Shown here: positions 12,552 through 24,259 of the stretch, in pieces
Position numbering within the stretch: the stretch's first letter is position 1
Layout: every line of letters begins with the position of its first letter
From: Elmis aenea
Lineage: Eukaryota; Arthropoda; Insecta; Coleoptera; Elmidae
Reading direction: 5' to 3'
Assembly: GCA_947652605.1 (NCBI GenBank)
Contig: OX393576.1
Coordinates: 16,022,575 to 16,086,574, forward strand
DNA length: 64,000 nt
Position numbers and translations under genes: made by a program
Notes under the pieces: model-generated
Databases searched by the model: none
What the model saw: only the letters and a program-made list of their open reading frames with translations
What the model was told of the DNA's origin: nothing

Positions 12552-13360
12552 CAGGGTGAAAGATTTAATGGTAATCTTCGAAACTCTTACAAATATTCTT
12601 CTACTAATACCATCTCTTATCAGAGCTATAGTCACAGTTATTCTTAATTTTTTCACAGAAGCTTTAAAGAGATCATCTAAACCATTCTCTTAAGTTCCTC
12701 AAGCAGGACTTTCTTTTCCTTCCAACACTACTTTAGCTTTTTTTTGCATGATGACTTTTACGCAGCGCATATTTCTCTCCTCTCACGACACGTACCACAG
12801 ATATTCCAGCGTTCTTACTTGATGTTCTTTATTATTTTGCTTTATTTTTCGATTCTTTGAATACTTCTATATACGTAATCCTTTCAATCCATGAAATACC
12901 CAATATTCTTCCGCATCATCTTTAAAATACTTTTAGTTTTTTAGCGTTTCTTTTTTTCCTTGGTCCAGCTCCATTAAGCAATGCTTATAACACCTAACAG
13001 CAATATCCAAGGTTTCCTGAAATATAAAAAAAAACTTGAATTTCAGGTTTCTAAATATCGTTTGCAGATGTATGAAACTTGTTGTTAGTAGGTAATATGA
13101 CACAGTCTTCTTAACTTTCGAAATGCGATAGTCAACTTTTTTATTTCTCAAGTAGGTACCTATATTCCTGCTTATTTTTTATTGTAGAATACAGTGGACA
13201 GTTTTGTTTTAAAATTCAATAGTTTACATACGTAGATAGTAGATACACAAGTCTAAAATTTATTAAAATAATGGTGTGAGGGTTAGAGTCATATTTTCAA
13301 TTTTTTTTCATTTCTGGTGTAGCAGAAAATGATCCCAACTTTTTTAAATGAAACACCCTG
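12552..13360. mobile_element. Possible CAGGGTG-ended element, low confidence pairing
   Basis: A left end CAGGGTGAAAGATTTAA preceded by TA (12550-12551) faces an inverted end TTAAATGAAACACCCTG (to 13360). Beyond CAGGGTG and ATTTAA the ends hardly match. These may be two unrelated solitary ends rather than one element. The sequence just right of 13360 (TTTATTTTTATATTTTTGG) resembles the module to the right of the internal ACACCCTGTA in the elements at 51455 and 59023. Confidence 0.3.
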
Positions 13361-13762
13361 TTTATTTTTATATTTTTGGATGCAGAATAAAAAACTAAGT
13401 ACTTTCATATGTATCATGGAGTTTTATTTTAAAATAAAATAAATTAAATTACTGAAAAGCTTACACAAAAACAAGATACATGTAACAACTGTCAGTTTGT
13501 TGTCAAACTTTATTATTGTTTATCATTAAAAACATCTATAATCACACCAATTCACTATGCTAAGAGGTAAGCAAAAACAATACTTGTCAGTGAAAACATT
13601 TCTTGCTAAGCAACAACTTATTTCTATTTTGATATTCCATAACTATCTTGTCCAGGTAATTGCTTGCTATTTAAAAACTTTATGATTACTAAGCAAGATC
13701 TTTAATATTTTGAATTCAGGAGCTGTATTCGTAACTATTCTAAATGTCAGATAAACAAGAAC

Positions 13763-14783
13763 CAGTGGCGGAGTAACTAAATTGGGGGCCCTAGGCGCAA
13801 TCTGATTTCGGGGCCCCTACCCCCCTTACTAAACGGTAACAAAAATTGCACTTTACGATCTGAAAAATGTTATTTTCAATTTAAAAAAAATTCAGTTGAA
13901 CTTAACAGACTACTAGAATTACATCATATCAATTATTAGACTATGGATATACAAACGTATTAAATAGGAACCTTCCTGTCCTTAATTTTGCGAATTTACT
14001 AATAATGTCTTCATATTCTAAAAGTTGAACATCATTTTCAATAAACATAACTGATAATGCGTTTAAATGCATATGACTTCGAGAATTACGCAAATAGTTT
14101 TTCACACGTTTTAATACCGAAAATGATCTCTCGCCACTTGCATTGCAAATCGATAACGTTAAAAAAATCTTTAAGAGACGTTAGGAAATGTAGATTTAAG
14201 TCCTTCAATTAACACCCTATACATTTCAACATGATTCGACACTTTTTCTTTTCGAATAAAGTTAATGAAGTGATGAAGTTCATTTTTAAAATATGGTATG
14301 TCGATATCTTTTTCATATTTTAAAGTTAAATTTTTTACACATGCATCAAATTCATCGTCGCTTATTGATAAATTTGAAAAAAATGAAAATCTTTTAAAAC
14401 TTCGTTGTGAATTGCGCTTCTAACTAATATTCAGTTCAGATATAAGTTTATCGCAAATTACATTGTGAGTGTTTATAACGAAATTTTGTTTAGCACTGAA
14501 ATATGCATCATTAGATGATGTCTCGTCGAACTTCAAGTCCGATTTTCATGTATGTTTAGTAACTTCACAGTAGAAAAAAATAACCAAAAATATGTTGGTT
14601 GCTATGTTAAATTCTTGTCATAAGTATCAAAACGTAATTTATTAATTTTTAAATGCCTAAAATTATTTTAATAAATGTTCGTTTTCGTTTGATTAATTTA
14701 TCCAACCCAGGACAATTGGGGGCCCCCGCGATCCGAGGGCCCTAGGCGCGCGCCTAGTGCGCCTATTGGGTAATCCCCCACTG
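13763..14783 (-). mobile_element. hAT transposon remnant carrying transposase C-terminus
   Basis: The ends are CAGTGGCGGAGTAAC and, inverted, GTAATCCCCCACTG. The flanks ACAAGAAC (13755-13762) and GCAAGAAC (14784-14791) match at 7 of 8 positions, the expected hAT duplication. Just inside the ends lie GGGGGCCC/GGGCCC-rich stretches. The centre holds a minus-strand transposase fragment (separate entry). At 1021 bases it is an internally deleted, defective copy. Confidence 0.9.
13941..14547 (-). pseudogene. hAT transposase, C-terminal region with dimerisation domain (broken)
   Basis: Reading from about 14547 down to a stop at 13941, the frame contains a helical segment followed by the hAT dimerisation signature NASGERSFSVLKRVKNYLRN and then LNALSVMFIE. 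In hAT transposases this C-terminal block mediates dimer formation. Only about the last 200 residues survive; the zinc finger and most catalytic residues are missing. An in-frame TAG lies at 14420-14422 and a stop plus frame change near 14165-14175. The family assignment rests on the NASxERSFSxLK motif, the 8-bp duplication and the CAGTGGCGGA ends together, so I am fairly sure. Confidence 0.85.
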
Positions 14784-14791
14784 GCAAGAAC

Positions 14792-15379
14792 TGCTAACAA
14801 TTATGGCTAACTTAAAGTGTAGAATTTTGTGGTTGCTAGTAGTAGCAAGGTATTAAACATGACTCCGGTAGGTTTAAATCTTCACTTCAACCTTTTAAAT
14901 GGTTTTAAACATGTTACAGCTGGATAAATCAACAATGAGTTATATTTAAAAAGCAAAAGCATTTAAAATTATGCAAAATTATAGTGAATGTTTTAAGAAT
15001 GTAGGCAGATGCCCTGTTAAAAATTTTGCGCCCATTTTTATAAAATAATTTTGAAGATAAAATTTATAGTATGCACACATATATATTTTTTCTGTAAAAG
15101 TTACAAAATCAGAGCAAATTTAAAGTTTGACGATTAAAACACGACCCTTTATGATGATGTTTCTAAATGTAATTTTTTATTCGTCATCCGAAACAGTAAA
15201 AATATACAGGGAGACTTGGTCTTAACCCTGTAAATATGGTTGTGAAGTAATAAATGTTGTCGTTAGGATTAGAATAAGTTTATGCAGTCATTTTACACTG
15301 TAATTAATCAAATTTATATTTTAACTTAGAAAGGAATTGGTTTTCGTGATGCATTGTTCATGTCAAATACAAAAACAGC
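14792..15379. other. AT-rich DNA, nothing recognised
   Basis: A lone CAGGGAGACTTGGTC word at 15207 follows TA but has no clear partner. Confidence 0.4.
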
Positions 15380-15640
15380 AGTTGAACGAAGCTGATCGTT
15401 TATCAGAAAATTGCGTCGTGTAATTTTCGCGGATTTTCAGTTCTGCGGTTATTGCAATATCTGTAATAATATTTGCGCTCGCGGCGTCTGTCGGTCTGAG
15501 TGTGTTTTACGGCAGCAACCGCCACGTCATTTTACATCGCCTATAAATCAACACGGCTATAATGCTTCCTGATGCATCCCGGACCAGACGGAAGGTATAC
15601 TGAGAAACCGTAATCCAGGCAAATCTCTGGGAAGTATGAA
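15380..15640. promoter_or_regulatory. GC-rich island, possible promoter or first exon
   Basis: A locally CpG-rich stretch contains an initiator-like TTTTCAGTTC near 15433 and GCGGCGTCTGTCGG near 15482. A short frame starting MLPDASRTRRK (from 15561) runs into ACGGAAGGTATAC, which could be a + strand splice donor (GGAAG/GTATAC near 15593). No family resemblance is seen. It could equally be a conserved non-coding element. Confidence 0.25.
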
Positions 15641-16744
15641 ATGTATGCTAACGGAAGTCTGGACGTATTACTGCAGTTTAAGCTTAACAATTGATATGCA
15701 CAGGGATATTCTCTTCATTTAAACCTCGTAACTCGGCAGTGGCTGTAGTAAAGTAATAATAATTAACCTATTAAGGCCTTGAAACTTTAATTTAATAATT
15801 ATGTAAAAATAAATATTGTACCTATTTAATCATTCGACGAAAATATAAATCATTTAGGTACTTCTTGTATTTTTTTAAATAAAAAGTTAATTTATGGTAA
15901 ATTAATTTTACTTTTTGCATATAAAACGGCAATAATAAAATTTTTGAAAGTCTTTTAAAATCAGTTTCCGTAGATAAATTTTAATCATAGAGACATGCTA
16001 GAAAAAAATGAATGCAAAGATATAATTGTTGGTGAACTAAAAAGCAGCAAAATAGTCGTTTCTGATTTTAAGGAAGGTCATCTAAATTCCAAAAAGCGCC
16101 GAAAATAATTATCTATGAATTTAGTCTATTTTATATTGTACAAATTCGTTTGTTAATAAGTCATTTTGCGTTGCTAATCATTCTTCTATTTTTCCATTAA
16201 TATGTAACATATCGCCACGAAATTTCAATTTATTTACTTAAATTTCGTAAAGAATGTAAAAATTACCCGATACAGTTTTTCCCATTTTTATATTAAATGC
16301 TATTTTTTGTGACAACTAATTTACTAATAAAATAAAAGAACATTTTCTCTACACAAAAATCCTTTTGCTTTGTGGAAAATTAGAGCGCTATACATAATAA
16401 AATGCTCTTCAGATAATAAAACCACATAAATGTTAACAAGTTTCTATTTTTTTGGAGTTAAAAATGCATTTTACCATAACCATAGTAAACCTGCCTTTGG
16501 ATGCTTTCAGTGTACTTTAAATCTCTTTATACCTATCATATTACTGGATTGATCAAAAAGGCAAAGTAAATGATGGGTTGATCTAAGTAAGTAATTCAAT
16601 TTGTAAACAATTTTATGTGTTCAACAAAAAATAACATTTCTTATTGTATTGTTTACCAGTTTTAATTTTTATAAAGCTGTACGGCTTCACACTTGCTTGT
16701 TTTCTACTGATGAAACTGCAAAGCTGTGAACCTGTGTATGGATT
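15641..16744. other. AT-rich DNA, nothing recognised
   Basis: Nothing beyond homopolymer-rich, low-complexity DNA was seen. Confidence 0.5.
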
Positions 16745-17795
16745 AGGGTATTTGGAAGATTCACCGAAAAGCAATTCACCGACTGTAGTTCACCGCATCC
16801 TCGAAAAATAAATGGATATAAATTACTTGAAATATATTAATTAACGATCAGAAAGTAATATATTGTGATTGACCATCCTGTACATTGGTTGCACTTTTTG
16901 GGGTTGAGTACTTATTACTAATATTTTTATTGTTTTTAATTATAGCTCGTGTCGTCTTTATAAGGTTGTTGGATCAGGACCGGCTCAGATGTCGGGATTT
17001 TTCCCGATGCCCTGCGCATAAAGGGGCCCCATGCCTTCATAGTTCTAACAATTGTTGACACATATTATGAACACAGTGCAGTGTAAGTAAAAAAATAAAT
17101 CCCGTAAAAAACACACGGATACAGAACTGTTTATAATCTGTGCTGTGTCTGACCATAAAACAGACGTCTCATGTCTGACTCAGAGGGTTGGTGCAAGGGT
17201 ACCTGACGCGCCCCTAGGGAAAGTATAACATTTCTAAATTAAAATTATTTAATTAGAGGGAGCCTCTATGTTGTCAATAGAGCAGGAAGTAGCAAAAGAA
17301 ATAAATTTCGATGATGTGATCAAGCAATTAGTTCTAAAAAAAGTTTGCGGTAATAACAAGAAATACAAAAATATTATGTATTTTATGAAATTAAAAATAT
17401 AACTAGAAATACAGAAAATGTATGTTCTATTATGTTAAAGAAATAAATATTTGATTAAATCATTTATAAAACTATGTTCATGCATTATTTCTTCCTTTTT
17501 CTTCGGCGGGCCCCGCATATAATTTTTCCCGAGGCCCCGCAAAATCCCCAGCCGGCCCTGGGTTGGTCCCTTAAACGTCGTTTTACGTATTGATATCACA
17601 GGTCTAGAGCAATTATTACACAGTAAGAAACAAATGAAACACAACAATTTAACAATAAATTCCTTTTTTCTTCGATCGTTAATTAATATATTTCATGTAA
17701 TTTATATCCATTTATTTTTCAATGATGCGGTGAATTGCGTATGCGATGAATTGCATATGCGGTGAATTGCTTTTCGGTGAATCTTCCTAAACCCA
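16745..17795. mobile_element. TIR element with GCAATTCACCGCA repeats, interrupted by a hAT element
   Basis: The left arm (16745-16850, AGGGTATTTGGAAGATTCAC at its start) is repeated inverted at 17673-17795, ending GTGAATCTTCCTAAACCCA. Both arms contain GAAAAGCAATTCACCG, and the right arm has three tandem copies of a GCGGTGAATTGC-type unit separated by ATAT/GTAT spacers. The arms converge on TTAATTAACGATC. The central loop contains the hAT element at 16975-17560. The target duplication is unclear, so the superfamily is not assigned. Confidence 0.75.
16975..17560. mobile_element. hAT-like MITE with CAGGRCCGGC ends
   Basis: It begins CAGGACCGGCTCAGATGTC and ends CAGCCGGCCCTG. GGGGCCCC and GGCCCCGC words lie close inside the ends, as in other hAT MITEs here. 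The flanks TGTTGGAT and GGTTGGTC share only GTTGG, so the target duplication has decayed. It lies within the larger TIR element at 16745-17795 and is therefore the younger insertion. Confidence 0.65.
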
Positions 17796-19818
17796 TGAAT
17801 TAGAGTTAAAGACAAACACAAAGCTTAAGTTGAGGCATTTTTAAGTGAATTACTTTAAGCTATTCGTTGATTGTCAATACTAATTATTTAAGCAATGCGA
17901 AAGAAGTTTAATGGAAACGTTTTGGAAAATTTTATTTCAACGAATGTTGAGTCAAAGTAAATGTATTCGTATATTTTATCTATGAAACTGGTTCTCAATG
18001 ACTACACTGTTCTGATTTTAGTCTTTGTTTAATTGCCTTGCATTGCATAAATTATCCTAATCAAAGTCTAATGTCTGTGGATAGGACTGCTTCTTATTTT
18101 TGATCATTAGAAAGTTTGATTTTAATCTTGAATGGTTAATTAAGGCATTAGAGTCCGTTGGACGATGCTAATACACTAATCGGCCATGAACTTAACTAAA
18201 ATGCTTCTTGTTTGCCGTTTTTATTTGCGTTTTACATAAAATTATGGAAATGACAACAGGGCGCTGCTTTTGTTACAAACGGATGTTAATGAATTTACAT
18301 TATTTTAATTTGATTTTCGTGTTCCTTTTGCACCTATCTGACAAAAATTTTAGTTGTTGAAATTTGACATATGCTAAACTTAATTGTATTATTAAAAGAA
18401 GTTAAAATCTTGACATGATTTATATTTATCTCAGAAACGTATTAATGAGTTTTTTCTCTGAAAAAAACATGACTTCCAGCTTACGTTATAAATATTTAAA
18501 TGTCGAATTATATCTTGCTACAATCATGATGTAAGTTTTTTCGCTTTACGAGACGGAAGTTGCACAGTAAAACAGAGGCAAGAATTCATTGTAGAAACAG
18601 CTGTCGTGCATAAAATTTATCTTTCTAATCGTATAGATTCGTAGTATTTAAATATATTTACAGTAAAGCTTTTATAAATACCGACATTGGATTGGAATTT
18701 TTTCGAGTATCTTAAGCCCTGATGCTAAAATGCATAGGTTATGTAGTAAAGCGATTATTTTTAAGTCTCCAACACTGTTAATTTTACATATGTGGACATT
18801 ATTTCCATAGATCGATTGGTTTATGTGGGAGTTATAACAGCATGGAACTTTGAAATAGCGTTCCTATCGATATTTGACAAACATTTAAAATATAACTAAT
18901 ATTGAGGTAAACGATTGGAATTTTTGGTTAATTTCACGGCTATATTTAGTGCAAATCACTTTGCTGTATGAAAAATCTACATATAATATCTTAAATATTA
19001 AATGTTTTGCCACTTTTTTCATTTAGATGACCAATTTCAATTTTGTTCTAGCTTACAAAAATCGATTTTAGATTATTCTAATCACCGCATTTTAATATCT
19101 AGTGGGTTAAATTAAAATTGATGTTATATAGAACCTTTTTAAATGTATAATGGAATTTAGGCATTATCCAGAATTTGTTTAATAGAAAAATCATTTTGGA
19201 GACTTTGTAAATTGCTCTGAATTTATTTTAAATATAGTCGTTCGTGACTGTTTTTTTTTTGTTACTGAACAATTGACGCAAAAAAATTAAAGCAGGTCAC
19301 TTTTTTGTCTTAATTTATAGATGCTAGGTAAAGTTAAATGATTTTATTGCAGTATACCTTCCCTCAATTATCAGGTATAGGGTTAAGGGTAGTATCCATA
19401 CTAAATTTGTGTAAATTTATCAAATATATTCAACGCATCGATTTAATGTTGACAAAGCCATTTATTCTTACAATACATTGCAATTATTGACTTACGTTTT
19501 ATTTGTAATAGGTAGTTTTTAAAGTAATATTTGTTTCACGTATACGACTAATTTGTTTTTGTTATTATTTATGGTAAAATTCGATAACCATGCCGTTTAA
19601 AATTTCAAAGTTATAAATATTCGCTAAACAGGAAATGGTATTGAAATAACATTAGGCATTCGAATATATTTTTGCAGTAACTATGGAGAAGTTCAAGATA
19701 ACAAGAATACATTTGTATGTTGTTATTGTGAAAATAGGTTATTTTATTAACACAATATTTTTTGCATGACAGTTAACTGCAATTTTTTTTTATTTAATTT
19801 TTCCACTTATGTAACGTA
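17796..19818. other. AT-rich single-copy-looking DNA
   Basis: 18050-18300 is slightly less AT-rich and contains ACAACAGGGCGCTGCTTTTG and homeodomain-type TTAATTAA words, which could belong to a conserved element. No coding frame or transposon end was found. Confidence 0.4.
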
Positions 19819-20690
19819 GGGGAGACCGGGGATGAAAGTAACACGGGTAGGTTGTAACAGTGCCTATAGTTTCTTTAATTTTTGTTATATTTCGCCCTAA
19901 GCACTTGAGCAATGTTCATGTACATCCACCTCTCTATCTCATTTCTAGTTTTCAGATGTCATAACTCATAAAGGTTTTAAGTTTTTGCCAACCAGAGTCA
20001 CTATTTTTTGCGTAAAAGTTATTGCGTTTTGTCACCGGTCGAGTGACTTTTAGGCGATTTCTAAAAGAGGAACAAAAAAGTACCTAGATTATTATGTTCT
20101 AAATTTTGTTGGATATTGGTGGATGCAATACGATTTGACGTTGGAATCGTGGTTAATTGTGGATTCCCTCCAATTTGTTTTGTGTACACTTGGGGTCAAA
20201 AGTGACAATGTTACAACCAACCCTAATCAATGTTTTCACTTGCAAATGTTCACTCTTAGCACATAATTGGTCGTTTTCTTCGTATATGAGAACATACAAA
20301 ACTTGTCGGATTAATTTTCCAATTTGTTGTATTTTTTTGTGTCATATTTTTGAATATTGCTTAGGTGTATTTTGAAATCAAATAATAATTTTGTTGGTAA
20401 ATATTAATATATTTACCCACAACTTATGAGCTGTGTAAATTATTTTGCCGTTACAACTTAACCCCTTCATTGTTACTTTTAGCCCCAACGTTCAGCTTGG
20501 AAGTAATAGCTGTCTCACTACAAAAAAAAAATTACACATGCTTTGCGAAACAAACGAAATAAATATCTTGGAAGGAAGACATATGTCCAATCTATCATTA
20601 AATCAATTTGGATGTAAAATACTTGTTATCTATACTTTATGAGATATAAAATAAAAACAAAAAAATTTCACTTTCATCCCCGGTCTCCCC
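19819..20690 (+). mobile_element. TA-flanked MITE with GGGGAGACC ends, copy 2
   Basis: It starts GGGGAGACCGGGGATGAAAG and ends CTTTCATCCCCGGTCTCCCC, a clean inverted pair of over 20 bases, with TA at 19817-19818 and 20691-20692. It is 872 bases and aligns in reverse with 4266-5152. The open frames inside (20157-20375, 20445-20642) are not supported in the other copy and show no family features. The cleaner ends suggest this copy is better preserved. Confidence 0.9.
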
Positions 20691-20692
20691 TA

Positions 20693-21331
20693 CTTATATA
20701 ACTAATTAATTTTTCAGCAGTAAAACTTATCTTTTATTTTATAATATTTTATTAAAATAACAGCTAATGTTCTGCTTGTTTTAAAATTATAATTTGTTAA
20801 ACAGACTTGTACAGTTAATTAATTTTTAACTCCTTAAGACTTAAGTCATGCAAATTCTGTCTGTTTAATATCCCAAGCCATTGTTATAAATTATTGTTTA
20901 ATATTTTTTCTACACGTGCTAAATATTTTTTAATTTTATTATTTTTTTAATTTTTAAAACTATTAATTTTTAAGTCTATTATAGCATTATATTTTATTAA
21001 GTCTATTGTTTATGTTTTTCTTATCTAAATCATATATTACTTTTAGTTTAATGTATATAATTGTTTTTTAAAATTAATTTTAATCTTTCTGCGTTGGCAA
21101 ATTTTGTGTCTTCAATAAACTCAATGATTAAGATTTCTTCTGTCTTGGATTTTTTTTTTAAGTACTAAACAATTGTATAAATCTCGAGATCTGCTAATTT
21201 TGTTTTTCAAATATTCAACGTTGTTATTTAAATAAAATTACTATTTAATGTTTTGTAAGATTGAGTCAATTAAATTTTTGAAACTTATTTTTCGAGGCAC
21301 TTATGAAACTAATTAATTTTCAACTCCCCAG
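20693..21331. other. AT-rich DNA upstream of candidate exon
   Basis: Very T-rich DNA with no element ends. Its last bases (ACTAATTAATTTTCAACTCCCCAG) read as a branch site, pyrimidine tract and splice acceptor for the next feature. Confidence 0.4.
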
Positions 21332-21407
21332 GTCCGCAATCAACAAGGATGGAGTAAAGAAGACATTCCCTTAATTTATCTCACATCTGCCCATCCAGCC
21401 ATCTTAG
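21332..21407 (+). CDS. Candidate internal exon of an unidentified gene
   Basis: The 76 bases are preceded by a plausible branch site (ACTAAT), pyrimidine-rich stretch and CCCCAG acceptor, and followed by a strong donor, TTAG/GTGAGT. Only one of the three + frames is open across the whole exon; it reads 25 codons plus one base, including WSKEDIPLIYLTSAHPAIL. The composition is much less AT-rich than the surroundings, and the ~150 bases after the donor (GCGGCCCCATCTCGG and on) are also GC-richer, as conserved exon flanks often are. I do not recognise the protein. No partner exon was identified in the window, so the exon would belong to a gene with very long introns. It could be a chance acceptor-donor pair. 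Confidence 0.35.
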
Positions 21408-21409
21408 GT

Positions 21410-22330
21410 GAGTCGACATTTTGTTCTTTTTGCGGCCCCATCTCGGTAATTGGAAAAGCAAGGCGGAGTTGTTGTTGACATATTTATTCGACACAGCCGG
21501 TTTTATCAGCCGCGGTTCTGGTTCCAGAACTCGTATCTGTCAACTGCCTTCATTAACTCGCTATCTAATGTTTTTGCTGGAAATATTTTTATTTTCCTTG
21601 GCATGCAAGACATTCGATACGTGTCTGTTTCTCATTTACTTTATCTCAGATCTCCAACTCTTTAATTATGCCTGTACATTCAACATAAAAGACTAATGAA
21701 AAAATTCTGGATCTTTGTTTGGAATTTACGCAATTTAGATAAGATTATCTTACGATTTAAACCGAATTTTTCAAACGAGACGGCTAATTATGTGATACAA
21801 TTTGAAAAATGGAGAACTATTTCCAAATTAATTAAATAATTGCTTCGTTAAAATAATCTGTATCTTGGATAAAAAGATAGCGTTGAAGATATATAAAATT
21901 AATTTTGCCGTATTATTCAAAAAATACTAATTTCCATATCTAAGTCGATAATAAACAATCTAGGAATAATAGACGATCTTTGTTGCTTTCACGTTTCATA
22001 ATAATCTTTTGGTAAGTCAACTCACCGACAAAATATGTGATAAATTAAATTTAATTGCCCAAAGAACTATGCTTAAACAACAATAAAAACTGCTTTAACT
22101 GTTATAACTTCATCTGCTGTTGAAAAATGTTTGAAGCGAGTTATTTAAATTTTTTCATATCTACAACTTTGACCACATTTTTACAAAGATTTATGTAAAT
22201 TTTTGTTTGCTTGCGCAAGTGTATCTGAAATTTACGACTGGGTTTATAGATATTAATTTTTTTTTAATTGACCGACGAAGAGACGGGGTCAAAACCGTGT
22301 AGATATTCTTTAAAAAGATAATCTTATTAC
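21410..22330. other. DNA downstream of candidate exon
   Basis: 21430-21600 is GC-richer and has two overlapping open frames (21421-21696, 21450-21665) without recognisable features. The remainder is AT-rich with nothing seen. Confidence 0.35.
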
Positions 22331-22723
22331 GAGGGGTTTGTTTTTAATTGCTCCGCTCCAGCTCCGCTCCGGCATCAAAATGCCTGCTCCAGCTCCGCTC
22401 CAGCCCCGCTCCATACTCCAAATATTGTTAACATTATTAAAACAAGTTTAAAAAAAAAATTGTTTTTAAAAACAAAGTTTAAATATGGATATGTGGAAGT
22501 TGGTCAAAATTTACAATATTTGACCCCAACAAACAAGTGAAGTTAAATAAATGTTTCAAAGAACAAATTATTAATCTTCAAAGTTTGAAAAAAAAAATGT
22601 TTTTTTTTTAAATTGTACCTACATAATAAACTGTAGCAGTGGAGCAATCAAAATTATTTGCTCCGGGCTCCGTTCCTGCTCCGGGCAAAAACCCATTGCT
22701 CCGTGCTCCACTCCAAACCCCTG
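22331..22723 (-). mobile_element. hAT MITE (CAGGGGTTTGGAGC family), copy 2
   Basis: Inverted relative to the copy at 9774-10152: the + strand reads GCTCCGCTCCAGCTCCGCTC near its start and ends GTGCTCCACTCCAAACCCCTG. The left end is GAGGGGTTTG, with the first base changed. The flanking octamers no longer match, so the target duplication has decayed. It ends only 12 bases before the next element. Confidence 0.8.
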
Positions 22724-22735
22724 CCTATCTATATA

Positions 22736-23403
22736 CAGGGTGTAGACTCGGATCACGCAACATAGCAATTTCAATGGTAAAATTTTAAAAGTCGAATTCT
22801 TGCTCCGCTAATTATTTTAGAAAAAAAGTGCAAATACGTTTTTTGTAGAGAAAAAAATTCTGTATCCATAAATGTAATCAATACTACTTTTTCGTTTTCC
22901 AAAAACAGAAAAATAAGCAAATTAAAAAACGCGTTTTCGCGAAAATCTATAGTGCCTTGGAATTATGCTACGACAACTGCCCATCTTACTAACACTTACT
23001 GTCACTTTGACGTTTGAAGTTTATTCTTAATTATCATTTTTATTATATCTTGCAATGAAAACATAACTAATTGTGTAAAATAAATGTTTGATAAAATATA
23101 AAGGATAATTAAGAATGAATTTCGCGTCAAAGTGACAGTATAAGTGACATTAGGCTGGGCAGTTGTCATACCATAATTCCAAGGCACTACAGATTTCTGT
23201 CCAAACGCGTTTTTTAATTTGCATAATTTTCAGTTATTGGAAAATGAAAAAGTAATATTGATTACATTTATGGATACAGAATTTTTTTCTTTACAAAAAA
23301 CGTATTTGCACTTTTTTTCTAAAATAATTAGCGGAGCAAGAATTCGACTTTTAAAATTTTACCATTGAAATCGCTATGTTGCGTGATCCGAGTCTACACC
23401 CTG
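22736..23403. mobile_element. Foldback element with ~300-bp inverted arms
   Basis: The left arm opens CAGGGTGTAGACTCGGATCA and the right arm closes TGATCCGAGTCTACACCCTG. Pairing continues inward through GCAAATACGTTTTTTGTA, CAAATTAAAAAACGCGTTT and GTCACTTTGACG, leaving only a short loop. Nearly the whole 668-base element could fold as one hairpin. TA (or TATATA) flanks both sides. No protein is encoded. Confidence 0.9.
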
Positions 23404-23405
23404 TA

Positions 23406-23760
23406 TATAAAAATGAATGTAGGTATGTATGTTTGTATGGATGTTTGTATGGATGTTTGTCCTTTATGCATTCCTATACCATTCATCCGATCCTGACCAA
23501 ATTTGGCACAGACAATCTATAGGACCATGGAAAGAACATAGGCTATATGAGAATTCCCAAAAAAATCGTCCGGAAAAGATATTGAGGAAAACGTGCCAAA
23601 ATCTTACACACAACATTTAAATCGGGTCGTCTGGAGCGAGAATTTCGTCAAAATTTGACAATTTGGCAATTCGACGTAACGTTTAAACGCTCGAACCTTC
23701 TACGCGCAAGCCGGGATCTAGCGGTGAAGGAGCTCCGAAATCGCTAGTTACTAATAAAAC
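23406..23760 (+). mobile_element. Helitron-like non-autonomous repeat (tentative)
   Basis: It begins TATAAAAATGAATGTAGGTA, then a 12-base tandem repeat (GTTTGTATGGAT) about three times, then TTTATGCATTCC, ATCCGATCCTGACCAAATTT and GGCACAGACAATC. It ends near CGCGCAAGCCGGGATCTAGC. This order (TATAAAAATGAATGT, TTTGT repeats, 'CCGATxxxxxxxAAATTTGGCAC', 'GCxAAGCCGGG ... CTAG') is one I associate with widespread insect Helitron/HINE repeats. The assignment rests on that resemblance only. Confidence 0.4.
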
Positions 23761-24259
23761 AAAATAAACCTTCAATTAATATGAGAAAGTATTGTGATCG
23801 CGAAAATGTTCGATTACTAAATTTCGACTGATGTCCTAATGTACATAATGTTGAGGTCCCCTGAACAATTTCTGACTTTTTTCGCGATGGTTCGTGTGTG
23901 TGTGCGCGTGTCAGGCATAATTCTTGTACTTTTTTGAGAACCTTAAGAAGTGTTTTACAAATCGCGTGCGTTATCTCAAATAATAACGAATTTTCAATTG
24001 GTCAAAGCAAGTGGATATTTTAAAATATAAGATGTTAATTGTCTACAAATAAAGAGTTCGCCCTAAATTAATATGTGAATTATTTGCATTCCAAATTTTT
24101 GTCAAAAATGACTTTTTAATTTTTTTTTAAATTTAATACTTTCTGCTAATGCAAAACAGAAAATACCTACGTACAAATGTAATTTATGATGAATTGGCAA
24201 CTTTGCAATAATACTGAGTAATACCTAATTATTTAAAAGTGAAAACATGATTTAAGTTT
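23761..24259. other. AT-rich DNA, nothing recognised
   Basis: A GTGTGTGTGCGCGTGTC micro-repeat lies near 23894-23911. Nothing else was seen. Confidence 0.5.

Noticed and set aside
15207..15235. CAGGGAGACTTGGTCTTAAC followed by CCTGTA, possible tiny TIR element
   Set aside because: Too short, and no supporting inverted sequence beyond four or five bases.
20157..20642. Open frames of 72 and 65 codons
   Set aside because: They lie inside the 19819-20690 MITE and are not preserved in its other copy.
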